Assembly: GCA_022009855.1 (NCBI GenBank)
Contig: CP091727.1
Location: 1,736,001 to 1,800,000 of the forward strand
Direction: 5' to 3'
Source: Lentisphaeria bacterium
GTDB lineage: Bacteria; Verrucomicrobiota; Lentisphaeria; Victivallales; Victivallaceae
Length of the DNA: 64,000 nt
Shown here: positions 37,373-47,539 of the stretch, piece by piece
Layout of the letters: each line of letters starts with the position of its first letter
Position numbering within the stretch: position 1 is the stretch's first letter
Made by a program: the position numbers and the translations under genes
Notes under the pieces: generated by a model
What the model saw: the letters and a program-made list of their open reading frames with translations, nothing else
What the model was told of the DNA's origin: nothing
The model's database searches: none

Positions 37373-39029
37373 TTACTTGTCGCCGCGTTCGAGCATCAGC
37401 GTCTTGGTCACAAGGTCGCACACCTCCGACGGTCCGAAGTACTGAATCGGGCCGGGATAGACGTAGGCGGTCTCCTTCGCCCATTCGGCGCGGTGCGCTG
37501 CGAAGTATTCGAAGGGGGCGCCGTCGAGCTTCACCAGCGCCTTCTGGATGACCGGCTTGTCGTGACCGTGGCGGCGTTCGATGTTCATCATCATGGTGAT
37601 CGGAATGCCTCCGGCGATCCACTGCGAAGAGGGTTTCGTGGTGTTTCGGACGCTGGACATGTATCCGGTCCGTCCGGCGGCGATCAGCGCGGAAGCGTTG
37701 TAGCCGAGGCTGTAGCAGTAGTCTGCGTCGAAGTTCGACGGCGCGGCGCAGCGCCCTTCGTACCCGAAGAAGTGGACCTGGGTGCTGAACTTGCCGTTGT
37801 AGCTGCCTTCGGCCTTCATCGCCTTGAGGCGGGTGCCGACCATTTCGGCGAGCATCTTCTCGGTTTCGATGAGCGAGACCTGGACGTTGCCGTGCGGGTC
37901 GCGGTCGTTGCAGAGCTGCATCTGGATTCCGGCCGGCAGCGAGCGGAACACCGCTGCGGATTCGGCGGAGAGGTTCTCCGCGGCGAAGGCGACCTTGTCG
38001 CTCTTCTCCATCGCATCGACCTTGGCGGCGTTGGCGGCGAGCAGGTCGTTGAGTTCGGCGATCAGCACCTTGATCTCCGGGACGAACTCGATGAGTCCTT
38101 CCGGAATCAGCGCGACGCCGAAGTTCATTCCGGCGGCGGCCCGGGCGGCGACCACCACGGCGATCTCCTCAACGATCTTGGCGAGGGTCATCTTCTTCGC
38201 CGCGACCTCTTCGGAGATGATCGCGATGTTCGGCTGAGTCTGGAGTGCGCACTCCAGCGCGATGTGGGAAGCGGAACGGCCCATCAGTTTGATGAAGTGC
38301 CAGTACTTCTTGGCGGAGTTTGCGTCGCGGCCGATGTTGCCGATGAGTTCGCTGTAGACGCGGCAGGCGGTGTCGAAGCCGAAGCTCGCCTCGATCCACT
38401 CGTTCTTGAGGTCGCCGTCGATGGTCTTCGGGCAGCCGATCACCTGGATCGGAATGTTGTTGCTCTTGAAGTATTCGGCGAGCATGCAGGCGTTGGTGTT
38501 GGAGTCGTCGCCGCCGATGATGACCAGTGCGCTGATGCCGAGCACTTCGCAGTTGCGGCGGGCCGCTTCGAACTGCTCATCGGTTTCGAGCTTGGTCCGG
38601 CCGGAGCCGATCATGTCGAAGCCGCCGGTGTTGCGGTAGGCGTCGATCACGTCGGAGGTGAGCTCCATGTATTCGTCGCGGACCAGCCCGTCGGGCCCCT
38701 TGAGGAAGCCGTAGAGGCGGCAGTCCGGATGGATCGATTTCAGGCCGTCGAAGAGTCCGGCGATGACGTTGTGGCCGCCGGGGGCCTGGCCGCCGGAGAG
38801 GATCACGCCGACATTGATCGCCTTCCCGCCCTTCGCGTTGGGATCGGCTTCAAAGGTGAGCGCGGGGCTGCCGAAGGTGGTCTTGAAGATCTCGCGGATC
38901 TTCTCCACGTCGGCGACGGCGGTGGTCGGGGCGCCTTCGATGACGCGGACCATGGCGCCGTGAGCCAGCGCGGGCGGGAGTTTCGGGGCATAGGCGGCAC
39001 GCGCCTTCTGGAGGGGAGATCTGATTCAT
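37373..39029 (-). CDS. pfp: PPi-dependent 6-phosphofructokinase, long type (frame break)
   Basis: Interconverts fructose-6-P and fructose-1,6-bisphosphate using pyrophosphate. About 551 residues, the long class II form of Chlamydiae, spirochaetes and plants. The PPi-type signatures are visible: GVILSGGQAPGGHNVI, IGGDDSNTNA (Asp in place of the Gly of ATP enzymes) and GCPKTIDGDLKN. One break near the N-terminus at about 39012 (extra C; MNQISLQKARAAYAPKLP restored). First gene of pfp-gatC-gatA. It points to pyrophosphate-based, reversible glycolysis. Confidence 0.93.
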
Positions 39030-39073
39030 GGTGATTTCCTCGAATATTGAATTTGGTTTCACTCTACAGATGC

Positions 39074-39115
39074 CTTGATATTTATAAAATAATCCCTCGC
39101 GCGGGATTTATCAAG
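39074..39115. promoter_or_regulatory. pfp promoter with nested inverted repeats
   Basis: On the minus strand TTGATA (39109-39114) and TATTTT (39086-39091) are 17 bases apart. Outer arms CTTGATA / TATCAAG (39074-39080, 39109-39115) and inner arms AATCCC / GGGATT (39091-39096, 39103-39108) span the promoter. The region 39030-39176 between pfp and the divergent protease gene holds no gene. Confidence 0.5.
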
Positions 39116-39176
39116 CTGGAAATATCCGCTTTCGGCACTATATTCCAATACAGTATGAGGAAAGGAGCCTGATGAG

Positions 39177-40584
39177 ATGAAAGCGAGAACCCGATTGATT
39201 CTGGCGGCGCTGCTGACCCTGCCCGCTGCCGCTCTCACCGGATGCCGGAGCACGGCGGAGGCGGACGAAGCGCGGCCGCTGATCAGTGAAAAAGCCTACA
39301 GCGAGGCGTCGATCCTCGCGCAGACCATCGAATTTCTGCACGACAACTACGTGGAGTCGGACCAGGTCAGCTACGAGAAGCTGCTGACTTCGGCGCTACG
39401 GGGGATGGTGGCCGATCTTGATCCCTATTCCGGCTACGAGCCCCCGAAAGAGTTCTCCGCCAACGAGACGAGACGGACCGGCGAACTGGTCGGCCTCGGC
39501 GTGGAGATCGTCAAACAGCCGAATGCGCCGCTGCTGGTGGTCAACGTCCTGCCCGGCTCTCCGGCGGCGGCCGCAGGGGTGCGCCCCGGAGACCGGCTGG
39601 TGGAGATCGACGGCAAATTGACACAGCGGCTCGATCTGGAGAGCTGCCTCGCTCTCGCCCGGGGGGCGATCGGCAGCGTGGCCCGGCTCAAGGTGGCCCG
39701 GGAGGGGGCGGAGGACCTGCTGAGTCTTGAGGTGAAGCGGGCGAAGGTGATCCGCCCCTCGGTGCCGCCGGATGCGGTGAAGAAGCTCGCTGGTTCGATC
39801 GGCTACATCCGGATTGAAAGTTTCAACGCCCATACCCCCGGGGGAGTTCCGCGCCGCGCTCGACCGGCTGAAAAAGGAGAAAATCCGTTCGCTCATCATC
39901 GATTTGCGCAACAATCCGGGCGGACTGGTCGGGGCGGCGGTGGAACTTGCCTCGATCTTCCTGCCGGAAAACAGTGTCATCATCCGCACCTCGCACCGCA
40001 AGGCGGCACTCTCTCAGGAGATTCGGGCGAAGCGGGGGGAGGTGCAGGAGCTGGAACTGCCGGTGGTGATTCTGATCAACCCCTTCTCCGCCAGCAGTTC
40101 GGAGATCTTTGCCGGTTCGCTGCAGGACCATCGCCGCGCCCGGCTGGTCGGCATGAAAAGCTTCGGCAAGGGCACGCTGCTGCGGATCATTCCGCTTCCG
40201 GACGGCGGGGCGCTCCGCTTCGCCTCCGGGCGCTACGTCACCCCGTCCGGCCGGGTGCTCGAGGGGCGCGGCCTCGAGCCTGACCAGGTTTCCTCTCTGA
40301 CGCTGAAACAGATCTTCACTCTCGCCGGGCAGGTGCGCAAATATCCCGGCGTCGTCGAACCGAAGCAGCCCGGAGCCATCCGCGATTCCCAGCTCGCCGA
40401 TGCCGTCGCCCTGCTGACCGCCGAAGCGGAGAAGAAGGCCGCGGAGGAGAAGAAGGCCGCGGAGGAGAAGAAGGCCGCGGAGGAGAAGAAGGCCGCGGAG
40501 GAGAAGAAGGCCGCGGAGGAGAAGAAAGCGGAACCCCCCGCTGTCTCCGTCCCCGTCGATCAGCCGGCCGGAGCGGCGAAGTAG
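39177..40584 (+). CDS. S41-family C-terminal processing protease, lipoprotein (frame break)
   Basis: About 468 residues. Lipobox LTGC at residues 20-23, PDZ domain (GVEIVKQPNAPLLVVNVLPG, GDRLVEIDGK), then the S41 catalytic core: Ser in NPFSASSSEIFAG and Lys in GMKSFGKGT. Ctp proteases trim periplasmic proteins. The break is one extra C at about 39837-39841 (SFNAHTPGEFRAALD restored). The C-terminus is a Lys/Glu/Ala repeat of about 35 residues ending in a Pro-rich tail. ATG 39177 with AAAGGAG upstream at 39161-39167. Confidence 0.9.
40441..40530 (+). repeat. 18-bp minisatellite in the protease gene
   Basis: Five units of GCGGAGGAGAAGAAGGCC, the last with two changes, preceded by a 15-base partial unit (40426-40440). 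Each encodes AEEKKA. The unit is a multiple of three, so copy-number changes keep the frame. Confidence 0.9.
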
Positions 40585-40586
40585 GG

Positions 40587-41192
40587 TCACGGCTGTTCGA
40601 GGAGCGCTTCGAGTTCGCGGCGCTCTCCGGGCGAGTAGACGCGGCGGTGGCGGTGCAGTTCCTCGCGAATCCGGGCACGGACCCTCTCTTCGGCCTCCGT
40701 GCCGGCGGCGGAGATGAACCAGCGGCGGAGCAGTTCCGCATATTCCGGGGCGGCGGAACGCCGGGCGCGGCAAAACAGCGCTCCGCAACGGCGTCGGCCG
40801 CGCCGGGGTCGTCGCAGTTCTCCAGCTCCATCCGGAACCAGGCGAGCCAGGCGGCGGGCAGGTCGCAGTCGGGGCCGCCGAGCAGGCGCTGGAAGGCCTC
40901 GCGCGCTTCGTCGAACCGGTCCGTGCCGATCAGCCCGAGGATGGGGGAGAGCAGCGGCGCGGGTTTTTTTCAGCCGCCGGATCGGGTAGAAGACGGCGTC
41001 GGCGAACCGTTCGGTCACTTCGGGCAGAAACGCCCCGGTGAGAAAGAGTCCGCTGAAGGTTCCCCATGCCATAAACTCCATCCCGGCGGCGATGACGCCG
41101 AATCCGTTGCTCTGCCGGGTCATGTCGGCGAAGGCGCACATCGCCATGACGGTGGTGAAAAGGCCGCAGACGCCGTAGACAAACCGTATCAT
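40587..41192 (-). CDS. Membrane protein of unknown function (two frame breaks)
   Basis: About 201 residues. Two N-terminal membrane helices (FVYGVCGLFTTVMAMCAF and GMEFMAWGTFSGLFLTGAFL), then a helical soluble part with TPR-like spacing (FDEAREAFQRLLGGPDCDLP, AAWLAWFRMELENCDD). Breaks at about 40967 (extra A in a run of seven; RLKKPAPLLSPILGL) and 40766 (one base missing; AERCFARARRSAAPEYAELL). The family is not recognised. Convergent with the protease gene, two bases apart. Confidence 0.55.
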   Translation of the reverse strand: MIRFVYGVCGLFTTVMAMCAFADMTRQSNGFGVIAAGMEFMAWGTFSGLFLTGAFLPEVTERFADAVFYPIRRLKKTRAAALPHPRADRHGPVRRSARGLPAPARRPRLRPARRLARLVPDGAGELRRPRRGRRRCGALFCRARRSAAPEYAELLRRWFISAAGTEAEERVRARIREELHRHRRVYSPGERRELEALLEQP

Positions 41193-41325
41193 CGGAGCTC
41201 CTTTCCCGCCGCGCGGCAGTTTGCCGAAAAATTCCGGGAGATATGGTAAATTGCCGAAATGGTGCTATATTTAATAAATTAGGATTATAATGCCGGTTTT
41301 TCAAATCCATTATCAAGGAAATATC

Positions 41326-43136
41326 ATGAGCAAGTATCGTTCGAACACCTGCGGAGAACTCCGCAAGGCCGACGTGGGTCGGCAGGTCCGGCTTTCCGGA
41401 TGGATTCACAGCGTCCGCGATCACGGCGGCGTCATTTTCATCGACCTGCGCGACCACTGCGGGATCACCCAGATCGTGATCGATCCGGAGTGCGCCTTCT
41501 ACCAGGCGCTGGAGCGCTGGCGGGTGGAGACGGTGGTCCGGTTCGACGGCGTCGTCGTCGCCCGCAGTGAGAGCACGGTCAATCCGAAGCTGGCCACCGG
41601 TGAAATCGAGGTCAAGGCGACCGACATGGAGGTTCTCGGCGAGGCGGAGGTGATTCCGTTCCTGATCGCCAAGGATGACGGCGCGCCCGAGGCGATGCGG
41701 CTCAAATACCGTTTCCTCGACCTCCGCCGCGAACAGCTGCACCGCAACATCATGCTGCGCAGCAAGGTGATCGCCGAGATGCGCCGCTACATGACCGCGC
41801 AGGGATTCAACGAATTCCAGACGCCGATTCTGACCGCCAGCAGTCCGGAAGGCGCGCGGGACTATCTGGTGCCGTCGCGGCTGCATCCGGGCAAGTTCTA
41901 CGCGCTGCCGCAGGCGCCGCAGCAGTTCAAGCAGCTGCTGATGGTGGCCGGATTCGACCGCTACTTCCAGATTGCCCCCTGCTTCCGCGATGAGGATGCG
42001 CGCGCCGACCGCAGTCCCGGCGAATTCTACCAGATGGACGTCGAGATGAGCTTCGTCGAGCAGGATGACATCTTCGAGGTGATCGAAGGATTGATCGCCG
42101 ACATCTTCGAGAAGTTTTCCGAAAAGGAGTTCTCGCGCCCGCCGTTTGTACGGATTCCCTATCGCGAGGCGATGCGCCGCTTCGGTTCGGACAAGCCGGA
42201 CCTGCGCAACCCGCTCGAAATGATCGACGTCACCGAACTCTTCCGCAACTGCGGCTTCAAGGCGTTCGCCGGAGCGGTCGCCGCGGGCGGCGTGGTGCGG
42301 GCGATCCGGGCGCCGAAGGTCGCGGGCAAGCCGCGCAAGTTCTTCGACGACATGATCCGCTTCGCGCAGGAGAACGGCGCGAAGGGGATGGCCTACATCA
42401 TCTGGACCGGGGAAGAGGAGAAGAGTCCGATCGTCAAGTTCCTCGACCGGCAGATCCTCGACGGCCTCAAGGCGGCGGGCGGCGTCGAAGACGGCGATGC
42501 GCTCTTCTTCCTCGCCGACGAGGAGAAGGCGGTGCAGAAGATCGGCGGAGCGGTGATTCCGGAACTCGGCCGCCAGCTCGGTCTCATCGACCCGAACGTG
42601 TTCAAATTCTGCTGGATCGTCGATTTCCCGATGTTCGAACTCGACGAGGAGACCGGCGCGACGGTCTTCTCCCACAACCCCTTCTCGATGCCGCAGGGCG
42701 GCATGAAGGCGCTGGAGGAGCAGAATCCGCTCGACATTCTCGCCTATCAGTACGACATCGTCTGCAACGGCATCGAACTCTCCTCGGGCGCCATCCGGAA
42801 CCATCAGCCCGAAGTGATGTACAAGGCGTTCGAGATCGCCGGCTACGACCGGAGCGTCGTCGATGAGAAATTCGGCGGCATGATCAACGCCTTCAAGCTC
42901 GGCGCGCCGCCGCACGGCGGCATCGCCCCCCGGCGTCGACCGCATGGTGATGCTGCTGGCCGATGAGCCGAACATCCGCGAAGTGATCGCCTTCCCGTTC
43001 AACCAGCAGGCGCAGGACCTGATGATGAATGCGCCCGCCGAAGTGACGCTCAAGCAGCTTCGCGAACTGCATATCGAAATCAAGCTGCCGAAAAAAACAG
43101 GAGAAGCCGCAGAGCGCGGAAGCGCCGCGGAATTGA
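41326..43136 (+). CDS. aspS: Aspartyl-tRNA synthetase (two frame breaks)
   Basis: Class II synthetase of the bacterial type, about 602 residues: N-terminal OB fold (VRLSGWIHSVRDHGGVIFIDLRD), motif 2 (FRDEDARADRSPGEFYQMD), GAD insertion (about 290-420) and motif 3 (APPHGGIAPGVDRMVMLL). Breaks at about 42927 (extra C) and in the A7 run 43091-43097 (extra A), after which the protein ends PKKQEKPQSAEAPRN at TGA 43134. ATG 41326 has AAGGA upstream. The gap 41193-41325 holds no gene; an AT-rich stretch at 41250-41290 may hold the promoter. Confidence 0.93.
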
Positions 43137-43143
43137 GGTGCCG

Positions 43144-44140
43144 ATGGGAGTCCTCTCCGACCGGATGCGCCGGGCGTTCAGCCTGATGATCTGCGTTGCC
43201 GCGGCCGCCGTGACCGCGGCGGCGGAGTCGCCGTTGCTCAACTTCGTTCCGGCGGGGGCGGACTTCCTGGTGTTCGCCGACCTCGGCCAGCTGCGGAGTC
43301 GGACCGGATTCGACAAGATGTTGGAATCCAGTCCGGCCGTCCGGGAACTGCTCGATGATTTCGAGGCGCGCTACCGCGTCCGGCTCGACCACTGTTCCGA
43401 ACTGCTCTGGGCCGGCGACGGGAAGCGGTTGCGCGGATTGTTGATCCGGACCGATTTGCCGGAGGCGCGTTTCCGGCAGGGGCTGCGCGACGGAGGAACC
43501 CGGTTTTCCCTGAAAAAATACGGTGAGCGGGAGGTCCTGCTGGTCGAAGCCGGCAGTGCCATCGCGCAGGAGCAGCTGCGGCTCGGGCTGTGCTATCTGG
43601 AACAGAATTCGGTTCTCGCCGCTGAAGAGCGCGGGCTGGAGCTCTTTTTCGCCGGACTTCAGCCCCGGGGCATGGGTCGTTCCGCTTTTCTGGTGCCGGA
43701 TGGCGCTCCGCTGCTGTGGGGTGCGTGCAACCTTCGGGCGATGCTGTCGCCGGCGGGGAAGCCGGTCGATCCGGTAGCCGGAGCCTTTTTCCGCAATGTC
43801 CGCCGGGCAATGGCCGATGTCCGGCTCGCCGCCGCCGGCGGCTGGAGCCTCCGGGCGAGGGCTGAATGCGATGACGAGAAATCGGCCGCGATGCTCGCTG
43901 CCGCCCTGCCCGGATATCTGGCGATGGGGGCGGGACTGTTTTTTGCCGGATATCCCCAGCTGGCTTCCGACGTGATTGCCGCATTCCGGGCCCGGGCGCG
44001 GGGAATTTCACCGTGGCGGAGCTGCGGGTGGACGGGGCGCTGGCACGACGGCTCGGAGAGTTTCTCCGCAGTGAAGCCGCCCGCCGGATCATTCCACCCG
44101 ATCCGGTTCCCCCGATCTTCAGCAGCGCCGGGCGAAGTGA
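43144..44140 (+). CDS. Exported protein of unknown function (two frame breaks)
   Basis: About 332 residues. A signal peptide (RRAFSLMICVAAAAVTAAAE) precedes a domain starting LLNFVPAGADFLVFADLGQL. That opening resembles proteins that monitor Pro-Ala-Asp-x-x-x-x-x-x-Asp motifs in DUF3352-like families, but I cannot assign it. Breaks at about 44000 (frame change in a G/C-rich run; continues GNFTVAELRVDGALARRLGE) and 44110 (one C missing; ends DLQQRRAK and TGA 44138). It sits between aspS (eight bases) and a lytic transglycosylase gene (26 bases). Confidence 0.5.
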
Positions 44141-44165
44141 TGACCGGCGCAAGGCGGACTGCGGG

Positions 44166-44741
44166 ATGGTGGAAAAGATTCCGGCCGGATACCCGGTCCG
44201 GTTTGTTGCGCTCGCGATGCTCGCTCTGGTGGTGGTCGCCTATTGCCGCAGCGATGATCTCCGCGACTGGATGGTCGATGATACCCGGTTTGCCGCGGAG
44301 ATCCGCGAGGCGGCGTTGACCCACGGCATCGAACCGGAATTGGTGCGGGCGGTGGTTTTTCAGGAAAGCCGGTTCGACCCCTTTGCCCGCGGGAGCAAGG
44401 GTGAGGTCGGCCTGATGCAGGTGTTGCCGCGGGGCGCGGTCGCAGACTGGGCGCGCGCGAAGCGCCGTCCTGCGCCGGACCGGGCTGCTCTGGCCGATCC
44501 CCGGCTCAATCTGGAGATCGGTTGCTGGTACCTCGCCCGCGGCCTGCGGCGGTGGCGGAACTATACGCATGGAACGGAACTTGCTCTTGCCGGTTACAAC
44601 GCCGGTGAAAGCCGGGCGGAGCGGTGGAAGCCGGCGGATCCCGGAGACGAGGTGATCCCGCGGATCGCCATCGCCAGCACCCGGCGCTACGTGAGCCGGA
44701 TTATGAAACGATATCGAAATTACCTGGAGAAGATACAGTGA
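44166..44741 (+). CDS. Membrane-anchored lytic transglycosylase (SLT)
   Basis: 191 residues, intact. One N-terminal membrane helix (FVALAMLALVVVAYC) and an SLT domain: the catalytic Glu in VVFQESRFDPFARGSKGEVG, GLMQVLP, and ELALAGYNAGESRAERW. It cleaves the MurNAc-GlcNAc bond of peptidoglycan to make 1,6-anhydro ends. The stop overlaps the GTG start of the DUF3047 gene by four bases. Confidence 0.88.
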   Translation: MVEKIPAGYPVRFVALAMLALVVVAYCRSDDLRDWMVDDTRFAAEIREAALTHGIEPELVRAVVFQESRFDPFARGSKGEVGLMQVLPRGAVADWARAKRRPAPDRAALADPRLNLEIGCWYLARGLRRWRNYTHGTELALAGYNAGESRAERWKPADPGDEVIPRIAIASTRRYVSRIMKRYRNYLEKIQ

Positions 44742-45478
44742 GACGACAGATGTTCCGGCTGCTGCTGCCGGTGCTGCTGCTCTGCGGCGGAGCTGCCGTG
44801 GCGGCGCTGCCGCCGTCGGAGGGCGGTCCTTCGCCGGACGCTGTCTGGCGGAACGACTTCAGTGATCCGGAAAATCTCCGGAAGGAGTGGAAGTTCGACG
44901 GGTCGCGTTTTATGGTTCCCCGCACGAAATTCCGCATTGCCGAGGAGGCCAGCGCGGTAAATGGGCGGGTCATGGTCGTGGAGGCGGATCGTTCGACCGG
45001 GGTGATGCTGGCGGCGCCGTCGCCGGTCGATTTGAAGCGCTGCCCGGTGATGCGCTGGCGCTGGCGGGTGGTGCGTCCGGTCCGGCTTGCTCCCGACGCG
45101 GAGGAGGTGGACGATCAGGCGGTGGTGGTCTACTTCGGGGACGGCACGCTGATCCGGCAGAAGAGTGTCGGCTATCGCTGGGAGTGCAACACGCCGATCG
45201 GCCGTTCGGCACTGCTCAAATACGCCGCCGGCATGATGACGGTGAAGGCGTTCTGTGTCCGGAACCGGACCACGCCCGTCGGGGAATGGATCACCGAGGA
45301 ACACGATGTGGTCGCCGATTTCAGGGCGGCCTACGGGCGTGACCCGAATGACTATTTCATCATCAGCGTCGGAGCGAACAGCCAGTATTCCGGCTCGGAC
45401 ACGCGTGCCGAGATCGATTTCATCGAATTCGTCCCGCGCCGTGCGGAACGGTGTGCGCACGAGGAGAAGCAGAAGTGA
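44738..45478 (+). CDS. Exported DUF3047 protein
   Basis: About 246 residues, intact. Signal peptide (FRLLLPVLLLCGGAAVAALP) followed by a DUF3047 domain with RWRWRVVRPVRLAPDAEEVDDQ, YFGDGTLIRQKSVGYRW and NDYFIISVGANSQYSGSDTR-like segments; a jelly-roll-type fold is typical of such proteins. Function unknown. GTG 44738 has GGAGAA eight bases upstream; ATG 44750 is an alternative. Coupled to the transglycosylase gene. Confidence 0.75.
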   Translation: MRRQMFRLLLPVLLLCGGAAVAALPPSEGGPSPDAVWRNDFSDPENLRKEWKFDGSRFMVPRTKFRIAEEASAVNGRVMVVEADRSTGVMLAAPSPVDLKRCPVMRWRWRVVRPVRLAPDAEEVDDQAVVVYFGDGTLIRQKSVGYRWECNTPIGRSALLKYAAGMMTVKAFCVRNRTTPVGEWITEEHDVVADFRAAYGRDPNDYFIISVGANSQYSGSDTRAEIDFIEFVPRRAERCAHEEKQK

Positions 45479-45547
45479 CCGGCGGACCGTGCCGGTGGCC
45501 GTACCGGAGTGCGAAAGTTGCGTTCCGCGGCGGAAAAGGAGGTCCCG

Positions 45548-46467
45548 ATGGCGAAAATTTGGAATAATTTGCGCTTTTTTAAGGATTTACACTTGCCAAA
45601 ACGGGAAAATGCGATTATTTTAATTACTCTCATGGTGTGTGCCTTTGGGGGCACGTGTGCCTATGGGGACGGTCGGGCGGAGGTTTGGGCCCCGGAGTGA
45701 CGGTTACGATCAAGCCGACGGATGCTCATCGGCTGCGGGAGTTGAACCGTCTTCGCGGGGAGCTGGCCGCCGCGGCCGAAACGGTCAGACGTCTGGAGCT
45801 CGAAAACGAGTCTCTGCGGGAAAACCGTTCGGAACTGCGGGCCGAGTTGATTGAAATAAAGGAAAAATTCAACAAGCAGAATGAGAGTCTGCGCCAACTG
45901 CGGTTGTGGCTGGCCGGCGTCCCGGCGGAGGGGGCAGTGCGAAAAACCGGTCGGCGGGAAGAACAGCTCGTGGAAGTGCTGGCGGAACTCTCGAAAAGCG
46001 GCGGCGAGCTCGCCCTCGACGCCGTGACATTCTGCGACCTTGTGCGCGCTCTTCTGCGTGAAGTGCCGATCGGGAAGGTGCGGCAGGCGGAGATTCAGCT
46101 CAAGCTGGACTCCCTCGCCCGGAGCGCGCGAAGGTTCATCGCCCTGACGGGGCCGGAGACGGCTGTGGAAAACGGGGCCGACCCGCTGCGAACGTGTCGG
46201 ATCCTTGCAGTAGATTCGGAACTGTCGATTGTGGTGCTGTCGGTAGGTTCGGCGAAAGGTGTTTTCACCGGGATGATCTACCGGGTCGGGAAGGACAGAC
46301 CGATTCAGCTCAGAGTGGTCGCTGTGCGGCCATACGTCGCGGCGGCTGAAGTGGTCAAGGGCAGCATCGGCGACCTTGCTCCGGGGATGGAGGCCGTGGC
46401 GGGAGAAACCAGAGATGCCGCGGGAGCGTTGAGTTCCGCGGTCTCGAACAAGAAACAACAGGAATAA
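45548..46467 (+). CDS. Coiled-coil exported protein, MreC-like topology (frame break)
   Basis: About 306 residues. A hydrophobic N-terminal segment (ENAIILITLMVCAFGG), a long coiled coil (LRELNRLRGELAAAAETVRR, LELENESLRENRSELRAELI) and a C-terminal beta domain (CRILAVDSELSIVVLSVGSA, IQLRVVAVRPYVAAAEVV). The order recalls MreC, but I see no family motif. The break is at about 45696 (C missing; EVWAPGVTVTIKPTDAH). ATG 45548 has AAGGAGG upstream. The first 120 bases are AT-rich for this window. It lies 12 bases before rplV. Confidence 0.5.
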
Positions 46468-46479
46468 AGAAGCCAGACT

Positions 46480-46815
46480 ATGGAAGTTAGAGCTTTGACA
46501 AGGAATGTGCGGATATCGCCGGAAAAGGCGCGGCACCTGTCGCGTCTGATTCAGGGGAAGTCCGCAGTTGAAGCGCTCGCGATCGTCGATCTGAGCCCCC
46601 GCAAGGCGGCGGGTCTGCTCGGCGACACGCTGCGCTCGGCCGTGGCCAATGCTGAAAACAACTGCGACCTGAACCGGAAGGAGCTCGTGGTGAAGGCCGC
46701 GCTGGTCAGCCCCGGTCCGATCATCAAGCGTTTTCGCGCGAAGGCCCGCAGTTCGGCCGGCCGGATCCGCAAGCGGACCAGCCATCTGGAAGTTATTTTG
46801 ACGGATATGAACTAG
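46480..46815 (+). CDS. rplV: 50S ribosomal protein L22
   Basis: 111 residues, intact. MEVRALTRNVRISPEKARHL, LSPRKAAGLLGDTLRSAVAN and RAKARSSAGRIRKRTSHLEV are L22 segments; the C-terminal loop reaches the exit tunnel. It is the first ribosomal protein gene here; the usual upstream genes for S10, L3, L4, L23, L2 and S19 are absent. Confidence 0.96.
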   Translation: MEVRALTRNVRISPEKARHLSRLIQGKSAVEALAIVDLSPRKAAGLLGDTLRSAVANAENNCDLNRKELVVKAALVSPGPIIKRFRAKARSSAGRIRKRTSHLEVILTDMN

Positions 46816-46831
46816 AATAGGGGATTGAATC

Positions 46832-47539
46832 GTGGGACAGAAAGTTAATCCGATCGGATTGAGAACGGCTCTGACCAAGAATTGGGAATCCCGCTGGTTT
46901 GCCGACAAGAAGACGCATGGCCGGACGCTGTTCGGCGAGTGGCTCCATGAGGATCTTGCGATCCGCAAGTTCATCAAGGAGAAGTTTGCGCAGGCGGCGA
47001 TCGCCCGGATTCAGATTGAGCGCTTCGCGAATCGCGTGCGCGTGACTATTTTTTCGGCCCGTCCGGGCGTGCTGATCGGCAAGAAGGGCGCCGAGCTTGA
47101 TTCGCTCAAGTCGGAGATCGCCAAGCTGGCCGCGGGGAAAGAGGTGTTCATCGAGATCTCCGAGATCCGCCGCGCCGAGACCAACGCGCAGCTGGTGGCG
47201 GAGAACATCGCCCAGCAGCTGGAGCGCCGGATCGGTTTCCGCCGTGCGATGAAGCGTGCCATCCAGACTGCGATGGACATGGGCGCCGACGGGATCAAGA
47301 TCAACTGCGCCGGCCGACTCGGCGGTGCGGAACTTGCCCGTGAGGAGCAGTACAAGGAAGGCCGTGTGCCGCTGCATACGCTGAAGGCGAACATCGACTA
47401 CGGATTCACGGAAGCGAGCACGACGGCCGGTAAGATCGGCGTCAAGGTTTGGATTTGTCACAAAGACTCTACGGAGGAACAAGATTATGCCGTTAATGCC
47501 AAAAAGAGTAAAGTACAGAAAGGTTCAGCGCGGAAGTAA
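46832..47539 (+). CDS. rpsC: 30S ribosomal protein S3
   Basis: 235 residues. MGQKVNPIGLRTALTKNWES, the KH domain (VTIFSARPGVLIGKKGAELD) and the C-terminal GADGIKINCAGRLGGAELAR and TTAGKIGVKVWI are typical. The frame continues 53 bases past the start of rplP, giving a basic tail (KKSKVQKGSARK). No earlier stop exists in any frame near VKVWICHKD, so the overlap may be genuine. Confidence 0.95.
   Translation: MGQKVNPIGLRTALTKNWESRWFADKKTHGRTLFGEWLHEDLAIRKFIKEKFAQAAIARIQIERFANRVRVTIFSARPGVLIGKKGAELDSLKSEIAKLAAGKEVFIEISEIRRAETNAQLVAENIAQQLERRIGFRRAMKRAIQTAMDMGADGIKINCAGRLGGAELAREEQYKEGRVPLHTLKANIDYGFTEASTTAGKIGVKVWICHKDSTEEQDYAVNAKKSKVQKGSARK

Noticed and set aside
45630..45670. Short imperfect tandem repeat (GTGTGCC...GGGG twice) in the coiled-coil gene
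   Set aside because: Two imperfect copies only, inside a coding region; consistent with chance.
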